A stretch of DNA of 20,291 nt from an uncultured Erythrobacteraceae bacterium (GCA_946482075.1 CAMLQG010000064.1:1-20291); one strand, 5' to 3'; positions 1-10,653 are shown, counted from the first letter of the stretch. Notes: generated by a model from the letters alone, not told the origin. Numbers and translations: made by a program.

Positions 1-1568
1 AGCCGAGCATGCGGATCATCTCGGACATCTTCGGCTACACCAGCCGCGAGATGCCGAAGTTCAACTCGATCTCGATCTCCGGCTATCACATGCAGGAAGC
101 CGGCGCGACGCAGGTGCAGGAACTGGCCTTCACCATCGCCGACGGCGCGGAATATGTCCGCTACGGGGTGGCTTCCGGCCTCGACATCGACAAGTTCGCC
201 GGCCGCCTGTCCTTCTTCTTCGCCATCGGCATGAACTTCTTCATGGAAATCGCGAAGCTGCGCGCCGCGCGCGTGTTGTGGCACCGCGTGATGACGAAGC
301 TCGGCGCGAAGGACGAACGGTCCAAGATGCTGCGCACCCACTGCCAGACGTCGGGCGTGTCGCTGACGGAGCAGGACCCCTATAACAATGTGATGCGCAC
401 CACGATCGAGGCGATGGCCGCGATGCTCGGCGGCACGCAGTCGCTCCACACCAACGCGCTGGACGAAGCGATCGCGCTGCCGACCGACTTCTCCGCGCGT
501 ATCGCCCGCAACACCCAGATCATCATCCAGGAAGAAACCGGGATGACGAAGGTCGTCGATCCGTTGGGGGGCAGCTACTATATCGAAGCGCTGACCCAGC
601 AGCTGGTCGATGCCGCGCAGGAGATCATCGATCGCGTGGAAGCGGAAGGCGGCATGGCGAAGGCCGTTGGCGCCGGGTGGCCCAAGGCGATGATCGAAAC
701 CGCCGCTGCCGCCCGCCAGGCCCGTGTCGATCGCGGCGATGACGTGATCGTGGGCGTGAACAAATATCGCCTTGCCAATGAAGACCTCCTCGAAACGCTG
801 GAAGTCGATAACACCAAGGTCCGCGAAGCGCAGGTCGCCCGGATCAACAAGGTGAAGGCGGAGCGTGACGAAGCTGCTTGTCAGAAGGCCTTGCAGGCGT
901 TGCGCGATGGCGCGGCGGCTCCGGCGAGCCTCGAGAACAACCTCCTCGCCCTTGCAGTCGAATGCGCTCGTGCGCGCGCCACGCTGGGCGAGATCTCCTC
1001 CGCCATGGAAGAGAGCTTCGACCGCTACGGCACCGTGCCGACGCCGGTGCAGGGCGTCTATTCCGCACCCTATGAAGGTGACAGCCGCTGGGACCAGGTG
1101 GTGAAGGGTGTGCAGGCGGTGGAACGCCGCCTCGGCCGCAAGCCGAAGCTGCTGGTCGCCAAGATGGGTCAGGACGGCCATGATCGCGGCGCGAACATCA
1201 TCGCTTCGGCCTTCGGCGACATGGGCTTCGATGTCGTCTCCGGCCCGCTGTTCCAGACGCCGGATGAGACTGTCGTCCTCGCGCTCGAAACCGGCGTGGA
1301 CGTGGTGGGCGCATCCAGCCTCGCCGCCGGTCACAAGACGCTGATCCCGGAACTGATCCGCAAGCTGCGCGAACAGGGCCGCACCGACATCAAGGTGATC
1401 GCCGGCGGCGTGATCCCGCCGCAGGATTACGATTACCTGCGCGATGCCGGCGTCCAGGGCATCTATGGCCCGGGCTCCAACGTAGTGGAATGCGCCGCCG
1501 ACGTGCTCCGCCTTCTCGGCCACAACATGCCGCCGTCCGGCGAGGAACTGGCGGAGGCGGCCGAGTAA
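1..1568 (+). CDS. scpA: Methylmalonyl-CoA mutase, 5'-truncated by the window edge
   Basis: Adenosylcobalamin-dependent interconversion of (R)-methylmalonyl-CoA and succinyl-CoA, the last step by which propionyl-CoA enters the TCA cycle. The reading frame is open to the left edge, and the ATG at position 9 is internal. Homologues run to about 710-720 residues, so roughly the first 190-200 are missing. The conserved [11 protein letters not shown] segment carries the active-site His (codon 87-89). The TIM-barrel end is followed by a C-terminal B12-binding domain with the cobalt-ligating DGHDRG motif (DxHxxG), then GASSLAAGH and a GGVIPPQDY loop. Catalytic and B12 domains lie on one chain, as in ScpA/MutB-type enzymes. 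The stop codon overlaps the bioB start, so the two genes are probably translationally coupled. The family call is firm; ScpA versus MutB naming is a convention. Confidence 0.96.
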   Translation, partial: PSMRIISDIFGYTSREMPKFNSISISGYHMQEAGATQVQELAFTIADGAEYVRYGVASGLDIDKFAGRLSFFFAIGMNFFMEIAKLRAARVLWHRVMTKLGAKDERSKMLRTHCQTSGVSLTEQDPYNNVMRTTIEAMAAMLGGTQSLHTNALDEAIALPTDFSARIARNTQIIIQEETGMTKVVDPLGGSYYIEALTQQLVDAAQEIIDRVEAEGGMAKAVGAGWPKAMIETAAAARQARVDRGDDVIVGVNKYRLANEDLLETLEVDNTKVREAQVARINKVKAERDEAACQKALQALRDGAAAPASLENNLLALAVECARARATLGEISSAMEESFDRYGTVPTPVQGVYSAPYEGDSRWDQVVKGVQAVERRLGRKPKLLVAKMGQDGHDRGANIIASAFGDMGFDVVSGPLFQTPDETVVLALETGVDVVGASSLAAGHKTLIPELIRKLREQGRTDIKVIAGGVIPPQDYDYLRDAGVQGIYGPGSNVVECAADVLRLLGHNMPPSGEELAEAAE

Positions 1569-2605
1569 TGACCGAACCCCGTACCGATTGGACCCGCGAG
1601 GAGATCGCGGATCTGTTCGCTCTGCCGTTCACGGAACTGGTGTTCCGTGCGGCGCAGATCCACCGCGCCAACCACCCGGCGAACGAAGTCCAGCTTTCCA
1701 CGCTGCTTTCGATCAAGACCGGCGGCTGCGTGGAGGATTGCGGCTATTGCAGCCAGTCGGTGAAGGCGGATAGCGGGGTCAAGGCCACCAAGCTGATGGA
1801 AGTGCAGCAGGTGCTGCAATCCGCGGCTCAGGCGAAGGACAACGGTTCCACCCGTTTCTGCATGGGTGCTGCCTGGCGCAATCCGAAGGATCGCGACATG
1901 CCCGCCATCATCGAGATGGTGAAGGGCGTGCGCGCCATGGGGCTGGAGACCTGCATGACACTGGGCATGCTGACGCCGGCACAGGCGGACATGCTCTCCG
2001 ACGCGGGCCTCGATTACTACAACCACAATGTCGACACTTCGCCCGAACGCTATGGCGACATCATCACGACCCGCACGATGGAGGACCGGCTGGAAACGCT
2101 CTCCAACGTCCGCATGGCCGGGATCAATGTCTGCTCCGGCGGGATCGTCGGCATGGGCGAGACGCGGGAGGACCGGGTCGGCTTCATCCACACGCTGGCG
2201 ACATTGCCCAGCCACCCGCAATCGGTTCCGGTCAATGCGCTGGTCCCGGTGAAGGGCACCGTGCTGGGCGACATGCTGGCCGACACGCCGATGGCGAAGA
2301 TCGACGATGTGGAATTCGTCCGCACCGTCGCCGTGGCGCGGATCACCATGCCGCAGTCGATGGTGCGCCTGTCCGCCGGCCGCGAAAGCATGTCGGAAAT
2401 GACGCAGGCGATGTGCTTCCTTGCCGGTGCGAACAGTATCTTCACCGGCGACAAGCTGCTGACCGCGCCGAACGCAGGCGACGACAGCGATGCCGCGATG
2501 TTCGCCCGGCTCGGCCTGAAAGCGATGGCCGTGGCTAAGACCGCAGAAGATTTCGATGCCGAACGCATGCCGGCGGGCTGCGCGCGGCTGGAAGCGGCGG
2601 AGTGA
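1568..2605 (+). CDS. bioB: Biotin synthase
   Basis: Radical SAM enzyme that inserts sulfur into dethiobiotin, the final step of biotin synthesis. The ATG at 1568 overlaps the mutase stop codon (TAATG) and gives 345 residues, the family's usual size. A longer in-frame extension from 1490 lies inside the mutase gene and is rejected. The [4Fe-4S]/SAM motif CVEDCGYC gives Cys54, Cys58 and Cys61. The conserved Cys98, Cys129 and Cys189, plus an Arg in the [11 protein letters not shown] segment, match the ligands of the sacrificial [2Fe-2S] cluster. No other bio genes are in view. It lies between the mutase and the biotin-bearing carboxylase subunit, which suggests cofactor supply is expressed together with its consumer. 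Confidence 0.97.
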   Translation: MTEPRTDWTREEIADLFALPFTELVFRAAQIHRANHPANEVQLSTLLSIKTGGCVEDCGYCSQSVKADSGVKATKLMEVQQVLQSAAQAKDNGSTRFCMGAAWRNPKDRDMPAIIEMVKGVRAMGLETCMTLGMLTPAQADMLSDAGLDYYNHNVDTSPERYGDIITTRTMEDRLETLSNVRMAGINVCSGGIVGMGETREDRVGFIHTLATLPSHPQSVPVNALVPVKGTVLGDMLADTPMAKIDDVEFVRTVAVARITMPQSMVRLSAGRESMSEMTQAMCFLAGANSIFTGDKLLTAPNAGDDSDAAMFARLGLKAMAVAKTAEDFDAERMPAGCARLEAAE

Positions 2606-2676
2606 TCCGGCGCAAGACCTGAATACCGACGATCGTATCACTCAACTCAAATCCCTGGTGGAAGAGCAATAGCCCG

Positions 2677-4698
<2,022 letters not shown>

Positions 4699-4740
4699 GC
4701 GCCTGACGTTCCTTCCTGATCCGGCGGCAGGGGCAGGCCG

Positions 4741-5511
4741 ATGAGCCTGCCCGCCATGCTGGCCGCGGCCCGGCGTTTGCCTGGCCAGCTGGAGACCACG
4801 ATCCCTGGCGGCTGGATGCAGGGCCGTACCTGCTATGGCGGCCTTTCGACCGCGCTTGCCTATGAAGCGGCGCGGACGGTAGCCGACGATCTTCCGCCGC
4901 TTCGGGGTATGCAGATCGCCTTTATCGGCCCGGTCTACGGCACGCCTGTCGCCACGGCCAAGATCGCACGGCGCGGGCGCAATGCGACCTGGGTTCGGGC
5001 CGAGATTCATTGCGAAGGCGCGCTGTCGCTTGCCGCGACCTTCGTCTTCATGGGCCCGGTGAACAGCGCGGTCGTGGTGCGGGAGATGCCGGTGCCGGAC
5101 GGCCTCGTCCCGCTGGAGGACGCCGATCCCATGCCGGTGCGCGGGCCCGCCTTCGTCGCCAATTTCGATCGCCGCCGCGCGGTGGAAACCGACCGGCTCC
5201 TCCCGTCGGTCTGCTGCTGGGTACGGCTGAAGGAGCGGGAAGGGCTCGATCCCTTCACCGAGCTTCTCGCCACCGCCGACGCCATGCCGCCCGCCGCGCG
5301 CACTTTGATGACGCCCGATGCGCCGGTCAGTTCGATGATCTGGCAGGTTGGCCTGCTGACCCCCCTGCCGCAGAGCCCGGCCGGCTGGTGGCTCCTGCGT
5401 TCCGCCGCCGACCATGTGGAGCAGGGCGCCTGCGTCCAGTCGATGAAGATCTGGAACAGCGCGGGCGAGCCGATCACCAGCGGAACGCAGACGATCGCGC
5501 TTTTCGGGTAA
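4741..5511 (+). CDS. TesB-like acyl-CoA thioesterase (double hotdog)
   Basis: Probable cytoplasmic hydrolase of acyl-CoA esters, 256 residues. The N-terminal half has the hotdog pattern WMQGRTCYGGLSTALAYEA, with the long helix after a glycine turn. The C-terminal half (about 165-256) looks like a second hotdog repeat ending in SMKIWNSAGEPITSGTQT, a strand-turn-strand typical of TesB-type thioesterases. There is no signal peptide. It begins 42 bases after pccA, in the same direction, and is followed by a strong terminator, so it is probably the last gene of the propionyl-CoA operon. A role in releasing CoA from accumulated acyl-CoA intermediates is an inference. The substrate cannot be read from sequence; some family members are only annotated as thioesterase family proteins. 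Confidence 0.83.
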   Translation: MSLPAMLAAARRLPGQLETTIPGGWMQGRTCYGGLSTALAYEAARTVADDLPPLRGMQIAFIGPVYGTPVATAKIARRGRNATWVRAEIHCEGALSLAATFVFMGPVNSAVVVREMPVPDGLVPLEDADPMPVRGPAFVANFDRRRAVETDRLLPSVCCWVRLKEREGLDPFTELLATADAMPPAARTLMTPDAPVSSMIWQVGLLTPLPQSPAGWWLLRSAADHVEQGACVQSMKIWNSAGEPITSGTQTIALFG

Positions 5512-5524
5512 GGCTGGTTGACGG

Positions 5525-5554
5525 AGAACGAGCGGAAAGCGCCGCTCGTTCTTT
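5525..5554 (+). terminator. Intrinsic terminator of the propionyl-CoA operon
   Basis: A perfect 11-bp stem (5525-5535 paired with 5542-5552) closes a 6-base loop and runs into a short T stretch. It begins 14 bases after the thioesterase stop and has no coding role. Confidence 0.88.
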
Positions 5555-5592
5555 CCTGAAATTGCCAAAAAAATACAATAATTCAAAATTCT

Positions 5593-5611
5593 ATGCGATA
5601 TCTTGTCGCAT
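5593..5611. promoter_or_regulatory. Inverted repeat, possible operator
   Basis: Perfect 6-bp arms ATGCGA and TCGCAT are separated by 7 bases (TATCTTG), next to an AT-rich patch in otherwise GC-rich DNA. The form would suit a dimeric regulator site or a small hairpin. It lies 247 bases before the GFA gene, so a link to that gene is only a guess. Confidence 0.3.
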
Positions 5612-5644
5612 GAACCGTGTGACTTTCCACTCGTCTCGATCACC

Positions 5645-5754
5645 ATTCCCGCGGAAGCGGGAAGGCGGTTCCAACGCATCCTGGATTCCCGCTTCAACGG
5701 CATGGCGAAGGGAAGAAGGCCGGGTTCATCGCGAAGGGTAAGCCATATTCCCGC
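5645..5754. repeat. Short ATTCCCGC repeats, REP-like
   Basis: ATTCCCGC occurs at 5645, 5685 and 5747. The first copy forms a 7-bp perfect hairpin (TTCCCGC, loop GGAA, GCGGGAA; 5646-5663). The second is preceded by CATCCTGG, which resembles the border of intergenic palindromic repeats found in many proteobacteria. The copies are diverged, so this may be a decayed element. Confidence 0.5.
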
Positions 5755-5857
5755 GATGTAGGACAGCGAAAAATCGTCAAATTCACGCCACGCCGGATCA
5801 GGGGTTCATGCCGGAAGTTCACTGTCCGGCGGACAGCGCGCATGGTATGGCGGAAGG

Positions 5858-6304
5858 ATGCTGAAGCTTTCCTGCCATTGCGGCCAAATTTCCATAGAAA
5901 TCAAAGCGAAGCCGGGTTTCATCTTCGAGTGCAATTGCACGCTTTGCAGCAAGGCAGGCGTTCGCTGGGCCTATCTCGATCCAGCGGATGTGGGAGTCGA
6001 AGGGATGACGGCCGCCTATCGCAGGACGGACAAGGCCGATCCGGCCGCGGATCTCCATTTCTGTCCGAACTGCGGCTCGACTACCCATTTCACCCTGACG
6101 GAAAGCGCCGTGGCGAAGTTCGGGGACACGCAGATGGGCGTCAATATGCGTCTGGCAGACGAAAGGGACCTGGCCGGGATCGAACTGCATTACCCCGACG
6201 GGAAGGCGTGGTCGGGCGAGGGCGAGTTTTCCTATGTGCGCCCCTCGGAGATTCTGGGCGGGCGATCCGACGATCAGCTACCCGGCGAGGAAGCGCAAAG
6301 CTGA
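5858..6304 (+). CDS. GFA/CENP-V family zinc-binding protein
   Basis: A 148-residue protein of the fold named for glutathione-dependent formaldehyde-activating enzyme. Visible zinc ligands are CHC (Cys6, Cys8), ECNCTLC (Cys25, Cys27, Cys30) and FCPNCGS (Cys69, Cys72), in the order and spacing of this family. There is no signal peptide or membrane segment, so it is probably cytoplasmic. Most family members have no proven glutathione-formaldehyde activity, and nothing nearby suggests formaldehyde metabolism, so the function is open. GGAAGG directly abuts the ATG, which is tighter than normal spacing. No better in-frame start is visible, and the CHC motif begins at residue 6, so this start is kept. 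The gene converges on the glycine-zipper gene. Confidence 0.85.
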   Translation: MLKLSCHCGQISIEIKAKPGFIFECNCTLCSKAGVRWAYLDPADVGVEGMTAAYRRTDKADPAADLHFCPNCGSTTHFTLTESAVAKFGDTQMGVNMRLADERDLAGIELHYPDGKAWSGEGEFSYVRPSEILGGRSDDQLPGEEAQS

Positions 6305-6310
6305 TATCGA

Positions 6311-6342
6311 GCTGCCGCTGCTTTCCCGGGATCAGCGGCAGC
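6311..6342. terminator. Stem-loop between convergent genes
   Basis: A perfect 10-bp inverted repeat (6311-6320 with 6333-6342, loop 12) lies just past the GFA stop and overlaps the last codons of the opposite gene. There is no T run on either side, so it may block or stabilise transcripts rather than act as a classical terminator. Confidence 0.5.
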
Positions 6343-6703
6343 GTAGACGACCCCGATCGATCTCCCGGCCCAGAACGCCGCCGATCGCACCACCCAGTAA
6401 TGCGCCGAGAGTCCTGTCTCCGCGTCCGGCGAGTTCATGTCCGGCCAGCGCGCCTACGCCCGCGCCGATGAGGAGACCGGTCGTGCCGTTATCGCGTTTG
6501 CAATAATAGCGACCATCGCGTCCGCGCCACACATAGCTGTCACGGGTAATGCGCCGGGGCTCTATATAGTAACCGCGTGTGTCATATATCCGTTCCTGCG
6601 CACGACGCCCGTGAGCGGGAGCCCAAGGCGGCGGATCCGCCAGGGAAGGCGTGACGGGAATGACCATAGCGGCACAACACATGCCAATAATCAGCCTTTT
6701 CAT
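6332..6703 (-). CDS. Small exported glycine-zipper protein
   Basis: A 123-residue protein with an N-terminal signal peptide (MKRLIIGMCCAAMVIP..., likely cut after Ala22, SLA). A basic/aromatic middle section (YDTRGYYIEPR, RGRDGRYYCKR) follows, then a C-terminal glycine-zipper segment at about 75-112 with GAGVGALAGHELAG and GALLGGAIGGVLG. This pattern belongs to the glycine-zipper 2TM group of envelope proteins, usually placed in the periplasm or outer membrane. Cys68 and Cys122 could pair. An excellent ribosome site, GGGAGGT, lies 5 bases before the ATG. The gene stands alone between aroB and the convergent GFA gene. The biological role is unknown; family members are often tied to envelope stress or lipoprotein-like functions, but no such evidence is visible here. 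Confidence 0.83.
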   Translation of the reverse strand: MKRLIIGMCCAAMVIPVTPSLADPPPWAPAHGRRAQERIYDTRGYYIEPRRITRDSYVWRGRDGRYYCKRDNGTTGLLIGAGVGALAGHELAGRGDRTLGALLGGAIGGVLGREIDRGRLRCR

Positions 6704-6844
6704 GATCTACCTCCCAGGAACATCTGCGTCTGATCGCCATATTGACCATCGCATTCCAACGAAAGATGAACGGCCGAGCGGGTGAATCGATCCATCGTTC
6801 GGATGCCCCACCTTGGCGGAAATGGCCAAGAAAGAGCCGGAACT

Positions 6845-7948
6845 CTACTTCAATTCCTCGTCCAGGAACGCTGCCACGTCCTCCAGCGCCACGTCCTTCG
6901 CCAGGAAGGCTTCACCTATGCCGCGCAGCAGAATGAAGGGCAGGGCGCCCGCGTCCATCTTCTTGTCGTGCAGCATATGGGCGGCGAGCGCCTTGCCGTC
7001 GCAGGCGAGGCCGAGCTCGCGCAGGCCCGCGGGCAGGCCCGCGCTTTCGACCAATGCGGCGACGCGCAGCGATTCCGGTTCGCTCATCAGCCCGCGCCTG
7101 GTGGAATAACGGGCGGCCAGCACCATGCCGAGCGCCACCGCCTCGCCATGCAGCAAGCGGTCGGAAAAGCCCGTCTCCGCTTCCAGCGCATGGCCGAATG
7201 TGTGCCCGAGATTGAGCAGCGCGCGCGCGCCGGTCGTCTCGCGTTCGTCTTCCGCCACGACGCGCGCCTTGGCCGCCACGCTGCGGCTGACGGCCTCTTC
7301 CTGCGCCGCGCGGTCGCCGTCCAGCACCTTGCCGCCCTGGTTCTCGCACCATTCGAAGAGATCGGGATCGCCCAGAACCCCATATTTGATCACTTCGGCA
7401 TAGCCCGCGCCGAGTTCGCGTGGCGGAAGCGTGCCCAGCGTGTCGAGATCGGCCAGCACGAGCGAAGGCTGGTGGAACGCGCCCACCAGGTTCTTGCCGC
7501 GCGTGGTGTTGATCGCGGTCTTGCCGCCCACGCTCGAATCCACTTGCGCCAGCAGCGTGGTCGGCAATTGGATGAAGCCGCAGCCGCGCTTGAGGATCGC
7601 GGCCGCGAAGCCGGTGAGATCGCCGATCACGCCGCCGCCCAGTGCCAGCACGTGATCGCCGCGTTCCACTTCTTCGCCCAGCAGCCAGTCGACCGTGCGC
7701 GAGAGGCCGGACCAGCTCTTGGAACCTTCGCCCGGATCGAGCACGAGCCATCGCGGGGAGAAGCCCGCCCCGAGCAATGCTTCCTCCACCGTTTCGCGCC
7801 AGTGCTGTTCGACATTGTCGTCCGTAACGATCGGCACGATCCGCTTGCGCAGCAGCTTGCCGCATTGCCCGGCCACGTCCTTCAGCAGGCCCGGGGCGAC
7901 ACGCACTTCGTAAGAGCGGCCCGCCAGTTCGACCGGAATCACAGCCAT
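6845..7948 (-). CDS. aroB: 3-dehydroquinate synthase
   Basis: Second step of the shikimate pathway: converts DAHP to 3-dehydroquinate using bound NAD and a divalent metal. The 367 residues match the family. Seen are the NAD/substrate loop LALGGGVIGDLTGFAA, PTTLLAQVDSSVGGKTAIN, and probable zinc ligands Glu185 (AEVIKYG), His249 (NLGHTFGHALE) and His267 (LLHGEAVALGM). The start codon lies inside the 3' end of aroK with a 10-base overlap, so the two are co-transcribed and probably translationally coupled. The aroK-aroB order is common in proteobacteria. No terminator is evident between its stop and the following glycine-zipper gene on the same strand (141 bases). Confidence 0.97.
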   Translation of the reverse strand: MAVIPVELAGRSYEVRVAPGLLKDVAGQCGKLLRKRIVPIVTDDNVEQHWRETVEEALLGAGFSPRWLVLDPGEGSKSWSGLSRTVDWLLGEEVERGDHVLALGGGVIGDLTGFAAAILKRGCGFIQLPTTLLAQVDSSVGGKTAINTTRGKNLVGAFHQPSLVLADLDTLGTLPPRELGAGYAEVIKYGVLGDPDLFEWCENQGGKVLDGDRAAQEEAVSRSVAAKARVVAEDERETTGARALLNLGHTFGHALEAETGFSDRLLHGEAVALGMVLAARYSTRRGLMSEPESLRVAALVESAGLPAGLRELGLACDGKALAAHMLHDKKMDAGALPFILLRGIGEAFLAKDVALEDVAAFLDEELK

Positions 7949-8508
7949 TGGTCTATCGCTTTCAGAATGTGCGCCACGGTGCGCTGATGGGGGCCGTTTT
8001 CGCTCTTCACGTGAATCGGGGCCTGGGAATAGGCCGGCTCGCGTTCCGCGTGAAGGCGCATGAGGATTTCCTTAGGATCGCCGTTGCGCAGCAGCGGCCG
8101 GTTGTCCTTGCGCGAGACCCGCTGCACCAGCGTGTCGATATCGGCATCGAGCCACACGGCAATGCCGCGTTCAAGGATGAGTGCGCGGGTCTCATCGTTG
8201 CAGAACGCGCCGCCGCCGGTGGCGAGGACGCCCTGATGCTCGTCCATCAGGCGCGCGATGACCCGGCGCTCCCCGTCGCGGAATTCCGTCTCGCCGAACT
8301 GGGCGAAGATTTCCGGGATGGAAAGCTGGGCCGCCTTCTCGATTTCCTCGTCCGCGTCGGCGAAAGGCGTGTCGAGCAGGGCGGCGAGCTTGCGTCCGAC
8401 CGAGGATTTGCCCGCGCCCATCAGGCCCACGAGCACGATCGGCCGGTCGATCCGCGCGGCGATCGCGCGAATTTCGTCGGTTGGAAGAAGAGGGGCGTCG
8501 TTAGTCAT
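7939..8508 (-). CDS. aroK: Shikimate kinase
   Basis: Phosphorylates shikimate to shikimate-3-phosphate with ATP. The protein has 189 residues, slightly longer than the minimal family because of about 20 extra N-terminal residues. The Walker A motif GLMGAGKS is at 28-35, the magnesium/substrate DAD at 51-53, an Arg in FRDGE near residue 77, the GGG shikimate loop at 98-100, and a lid Arg in NRPLLRNGDP near 137. The ribosome site is poor (GGGGCGGC before the ATG). The extra N-terminal residues could mean that translation starts downstream, although no good alternative ATG precedes the Walker motif. It diverges from the small membrane gene at about 8593; the promoters must lie in the roughly 85 bases between them. 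Confidence 0.96.
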   Translation of the reverse strand: MTNDAPLLPTDEIRAIAARIDRPIVLVGLMGAGKSSVGRKLAALLDTPFADADEEIEKAAQLSIPEIFAQFGETEFRDGERRVIARLMDEHQGVLATGGGAFCNDETRALILERGIAVWLDADIDTLVQRVSRKDNRPLLRNGDPKEILMRLHAEREPAYSQAPIHVKSENGPHQRTVAHILKAIDQWL

Positions 8509-8577
8509 TGCCGCCCCGGCTATAGATAGGCTACCGGCAGCGCAAGCGCGGGGCGCTGGTATCGCGTGCAGACCCTA

Positions 8578-8584
8578 GAGGAGG
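8578..8584 (+). promoter_or_regulatory. Ribosome binding site that decides the small-gene start
   Basis: GAGGAGG is a near-perfect Shine-Dalgarno sequence. It is 8 bases before TTG (8593) and 14 bases before the in-frame ATG (8599). Spacing favours TTG, or a mixture. Confidence 0.65.
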
Positions 8585-8592
8585 CGACGGCT

Positions 8593-8739
8593 TTGGCTAT
8601 GGCCGACAAGCGTATCTGGTTGTTCCTGGCGGCGCTGGCCGTGGTCTTTCTGCTTCTCGCTTACGCCTGGATCGATGGCGGGGAAGAACCGCTGCGCGAT
8701 ATCGCGGTGCCCGTTGCCGTTCCCGGAGAGACCAAATGA
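8593..8739 (+). CDS. Small single-span membrane protein
   Basis: A 46-residue (ATG 8599) or 48-residue (TTG 8593) protein of unknown function, too short for usual gene-finding cut-offs. It has a short basic N-terminus (MADKR), one hydrophobic helix of about 20 residues (IWLFLAALAVVFLLLAYAWI) and an acidic, proline-containing tail (DGGEEPLRDIAVPV). Positive-inside logic puts the tail in the periplasm. The strong ribosome site, the stop codon overlapping the next start (ATGA at 8736) and protein-like composition make it a real gene. I prefer the TTG start for spacing. The coupling to the exported helical protein suggests they work together at the inner membrane or periplasm; this is inference. 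Confidence 0.78.
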   Translation: MAMADKRIWLFLAALAVVFLLLAYAWIDGGEEPLRDIAVPVAVPGETK

Positions 8740-10607
8740 AGCGCAGGCTGCTGATTGGCGGCGCAGCGCTGGCGCTGTGCTCCACCCTTGTTCTCGCACA
8801 GGACGGGCCGCAATCGCTCCTGCCTCCGGGGTTCGACGATCCGGCCCCGGCCGAACCCGCACCACGGCCCACACCCCGGCCGTCCGCGCAGCCGACTGCG
8901 CCATCCTCCTCGGCGCCTTCCGCGACTTCACAGTCCACGGCTCCGTCCGCGACGCAGCTGCCTTTGCCCACGCTCCTGCCCGGCGATCTTACCGCCTCGG
9001 GAGAGGAAGGCGTGCCTAAGCGCCTGCCGTCGCTCGCCGAGATCGAGAAGATGACGACGGACGAGATCGACGAGCTGTTCGGCCTCAAGCCCAAATACGA
9101 CATTCCGCCCGGTGCGCAGCGAGCGCTTACCCGCGTGGGCGTGTTGTCGCTGGACGAAGGCGGACTGCCACCGGTCTCGCTCGCCAACCAACCCGCGCCG
9201 CTCGTGCGCGCAGCGCTGTCCGGCACCAAGGGCGCGCTGGTTTCGCGCTGGGGCCATATATTGCTTCGCCGTGCGCTGGTGAGCCGGCTTGCCCCTCCGC
9301 AGGGGATGGATCCGGCGGAATTCGCCGCGCTGCGGGCCGGTGTGCTCAATCGCATGGGTGAAAGTGCTGCCGCTCGCGCGCTGGTGCAGGACGTCGATAC
9401 TGCCAATTACAGCCCGGCGCTCGTTTCCTCCGCGTTCGATGCCTATGTCGCGACGGGCGATCTGGTCGGCATCTGCCCGGCGGCGAAGCTGAGGGGCGAT
9501 GTCCGCAAGGATGCCCAGTGGCAGATGGTCCGCTCGATCTGCACTGCCTATTCGGGGGAAGGCGACAGCGCAAAGCGCGAGCTCGACCGGGCGTTCTCGC
9601 GCGGGATCGCACCTAAGATCGACGTGTTGCTGGCCAAGCGCTTCGCCGGTGCGGCCGGGGATGCGCGCCAGGCGGTGAACATCGAATGGACCGATGTCAC
9701 CAATCTCAATCCGTGGCGCTTCTCGCTCGCCAATGCGCTGGGGATCGAAATCCCCGTTTCACTGACCAAGGATGCCGGGCGATATTACCAGTATGCCGCA
9801 GCGACCGCACCGATGCTGCCGCTGAGCAAGCGCGCCGAGGCGGCCGATGTGGCGGCGGGCGCGGGCATCCTGTCCGCCTCCGCGATGGTGGATCTCTATT
9901 CGCAGATCTATGCGGACGAGGAAGTGACCGGCGATGTCGCCGTGCGAGCCACCCGCCTGCGTGACGCCTATGTCGCCAAGACGTCGGCCGATCGGTTGGC
10001 CGCGATCCACGAGATCTGGGGCACGACGGCGGGTGAGCCGAATTATTCCCGCCAGGTGCTGACAGCCTATGCCTGCGCACGCCTTCCGGTGAGCGAGGAC
10101 TATGCGGATTCGGCCGCGCCGCTGATCGCTTCCATGCTTTCCGCCGGGCTCGATTCCAATGCGATGCGCTGGGCCCCCGCCGTCTCCGAAGGCAGCATGG
10201 CCTGGGGCATCCTCGCATTGGCCCAGCCGAAGCGGAGCGAGATGGTGAGCTCGGGCGCGGTCGAGAGCTTCATCGACAATGACGAGAGCCGCGAGCAGCG
10301 CAAGTCGCGCTTCCTGGTGGCGGGTCTTGCCGGCTTGGGCCGGCTCGATCGCAGCGCGGCCGCGGATCTCGCGGGCCAGCTAGACGTCAGCCTGAGCGCG
10401 GAAACGCGCTGGACGAAGCTCATCAAGCAGGCTGCCGAAGTCGACAACAAGGCGCTGGTCGTGCTGCTGGCGGGTGTGGGCATGCAGGGCGACGACTGGT
10501 CGAAGATGACCGCGCGCCATCTCTACAACATCGTTTTTGCGCTCAACAAGGTGGGGTTCAAGGCCGAGGCACGCATGATCGCGGCCGAGGCGGTTGCGCG
10601 GGGTTAG
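8736..10607 (+). CDS. Exported Pro/Ala-rich then helical-repeat protein, function unknown
   Basis: A 623-residue protein that I cannot assign to a characterised family. There is a signal peptide (MKRRLLIGGAALALCSTLVLA, cleavage near residue 21), then about 60 residues of Pro/Ala/Ser/Thr low complexity (for example PAPAEPAPRPTPRPS). The remaining roughly 530 residues are predicted mostly alpha-helical with Ala-rich, TPR/Sel1-like periodicity (LRAGVLNRMGESAAARALV, SICTAYSGEGDSAKRELD). It is most likely periplasmic, tethered or spaced by the flexible linker. A good ribosome site, GGAGAG, lies 5 bases upstream; the start overlaps the stop of the small membrane gene. Similar sequences have been labelled antifreeze glycopeptide polyprotein because of the low-complexity stretch, which I regard as misannotation. 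It is followed by xerD and accA in the same direction. Confidence 0.85.
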   Translation: MKRRLLIGGAALALCSTLVLAQDGPQSLLPPGFDDPAPAEPAPRPTPRPSAQPTAPSSSAPSATSQSTAPSATQLPLPTLLPGDLTASGEEGVPKRLPSLAEIEKMTTDEIDELFGLKPKYDIPPGAQRALTRVGVLSLDEGGLPPVSLANQPAPLVRAALSGTKGALVSRWGHILLRRALVSRLAPPQGMDPAEFAALRAGVLNRMGESAAARALVQDVDTANYSPALVSSAFDAYVATGDLVGICPAAKLRGDVRKDAQWQMVRSICTAYSGEGDSAKRELDRAFSRGIAPKIDVLLAKRFAGAAGDARQAVNIEWTDVTNLNPWRFSLANALGIEIPVSLTKDAGRYYQYAAATAPMLPLSKRAEAADVAAGAGILSASAMVDLYSQIYADEEVTGDVAVRATRLRDAYVAKTSADRLAAIHEIWGTTAGEPNYSRQVLTAYACARLPVSEDYADSAAPLIASMLSAGLDSNAMRWAPAVSEGSMAWGILALAQPKRSEMVSSGAVESFIDNDESREQRKSRFLVAGLAGLGRLDRSAAADLAGQLDVSLSAETRWTKLIKQAAEVDNKALVVLLAGVGMQGDDWSKMTARHLYNIVFALNKVGFKAEARMIAAEAVARG

Positions 10608-10653
10608 GGTTTACGCAAGCCGCCCGCTCGACACGAACGGGAAGGGGTTCAGG

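Larger units (their letters stand above)
5512..5857. other. Gene-free 346-bp region with short repeats
   Basis: After the terminator there is an unusually AT-rich patch (about 5562-5604). Next come a small inverted repeat (5593-5611), three copies of ATTCCCGC (5645, 5685, 5747), the first inside a hairpin, and an imperfectly explained stretch up to the GFA gene. Just before that gene is the inverted repeat CTGTCC-GGC-GGACAG (5822-5836). I see no convincing coding frame: open frames here lack ribosome sites and protein-like composition. It presumably holds the promoter of the GFA gene, but no clear -35/-10 pair can be picked. Confidence 0.6.

Noticed and set aside
2606..2676. Coding-looking tail between bioB and pccA (NTDDRITQLKSLVEEQ then stop)
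   Set aside because: No ATG/GTG/TTG start in frame close by; only CTG at 2619 without a ribosome site. It may be chance or a relic, so it is not listed as a gene.
6782..7987. 401-codon + strand frame opposite aroB
   Set aside because: Shadow of aroB; no ribosome site and no recognisable protein pattern, whereas aroB on the other strand has all catalytic residues.
8509..8576. Promoter pair in the aroK/small-gene divergent gap
   Set aside because: TATA-like sequences exist (CTATAGATAG) but no -35 at a proper distance on either strand, so no specific promoter is called.
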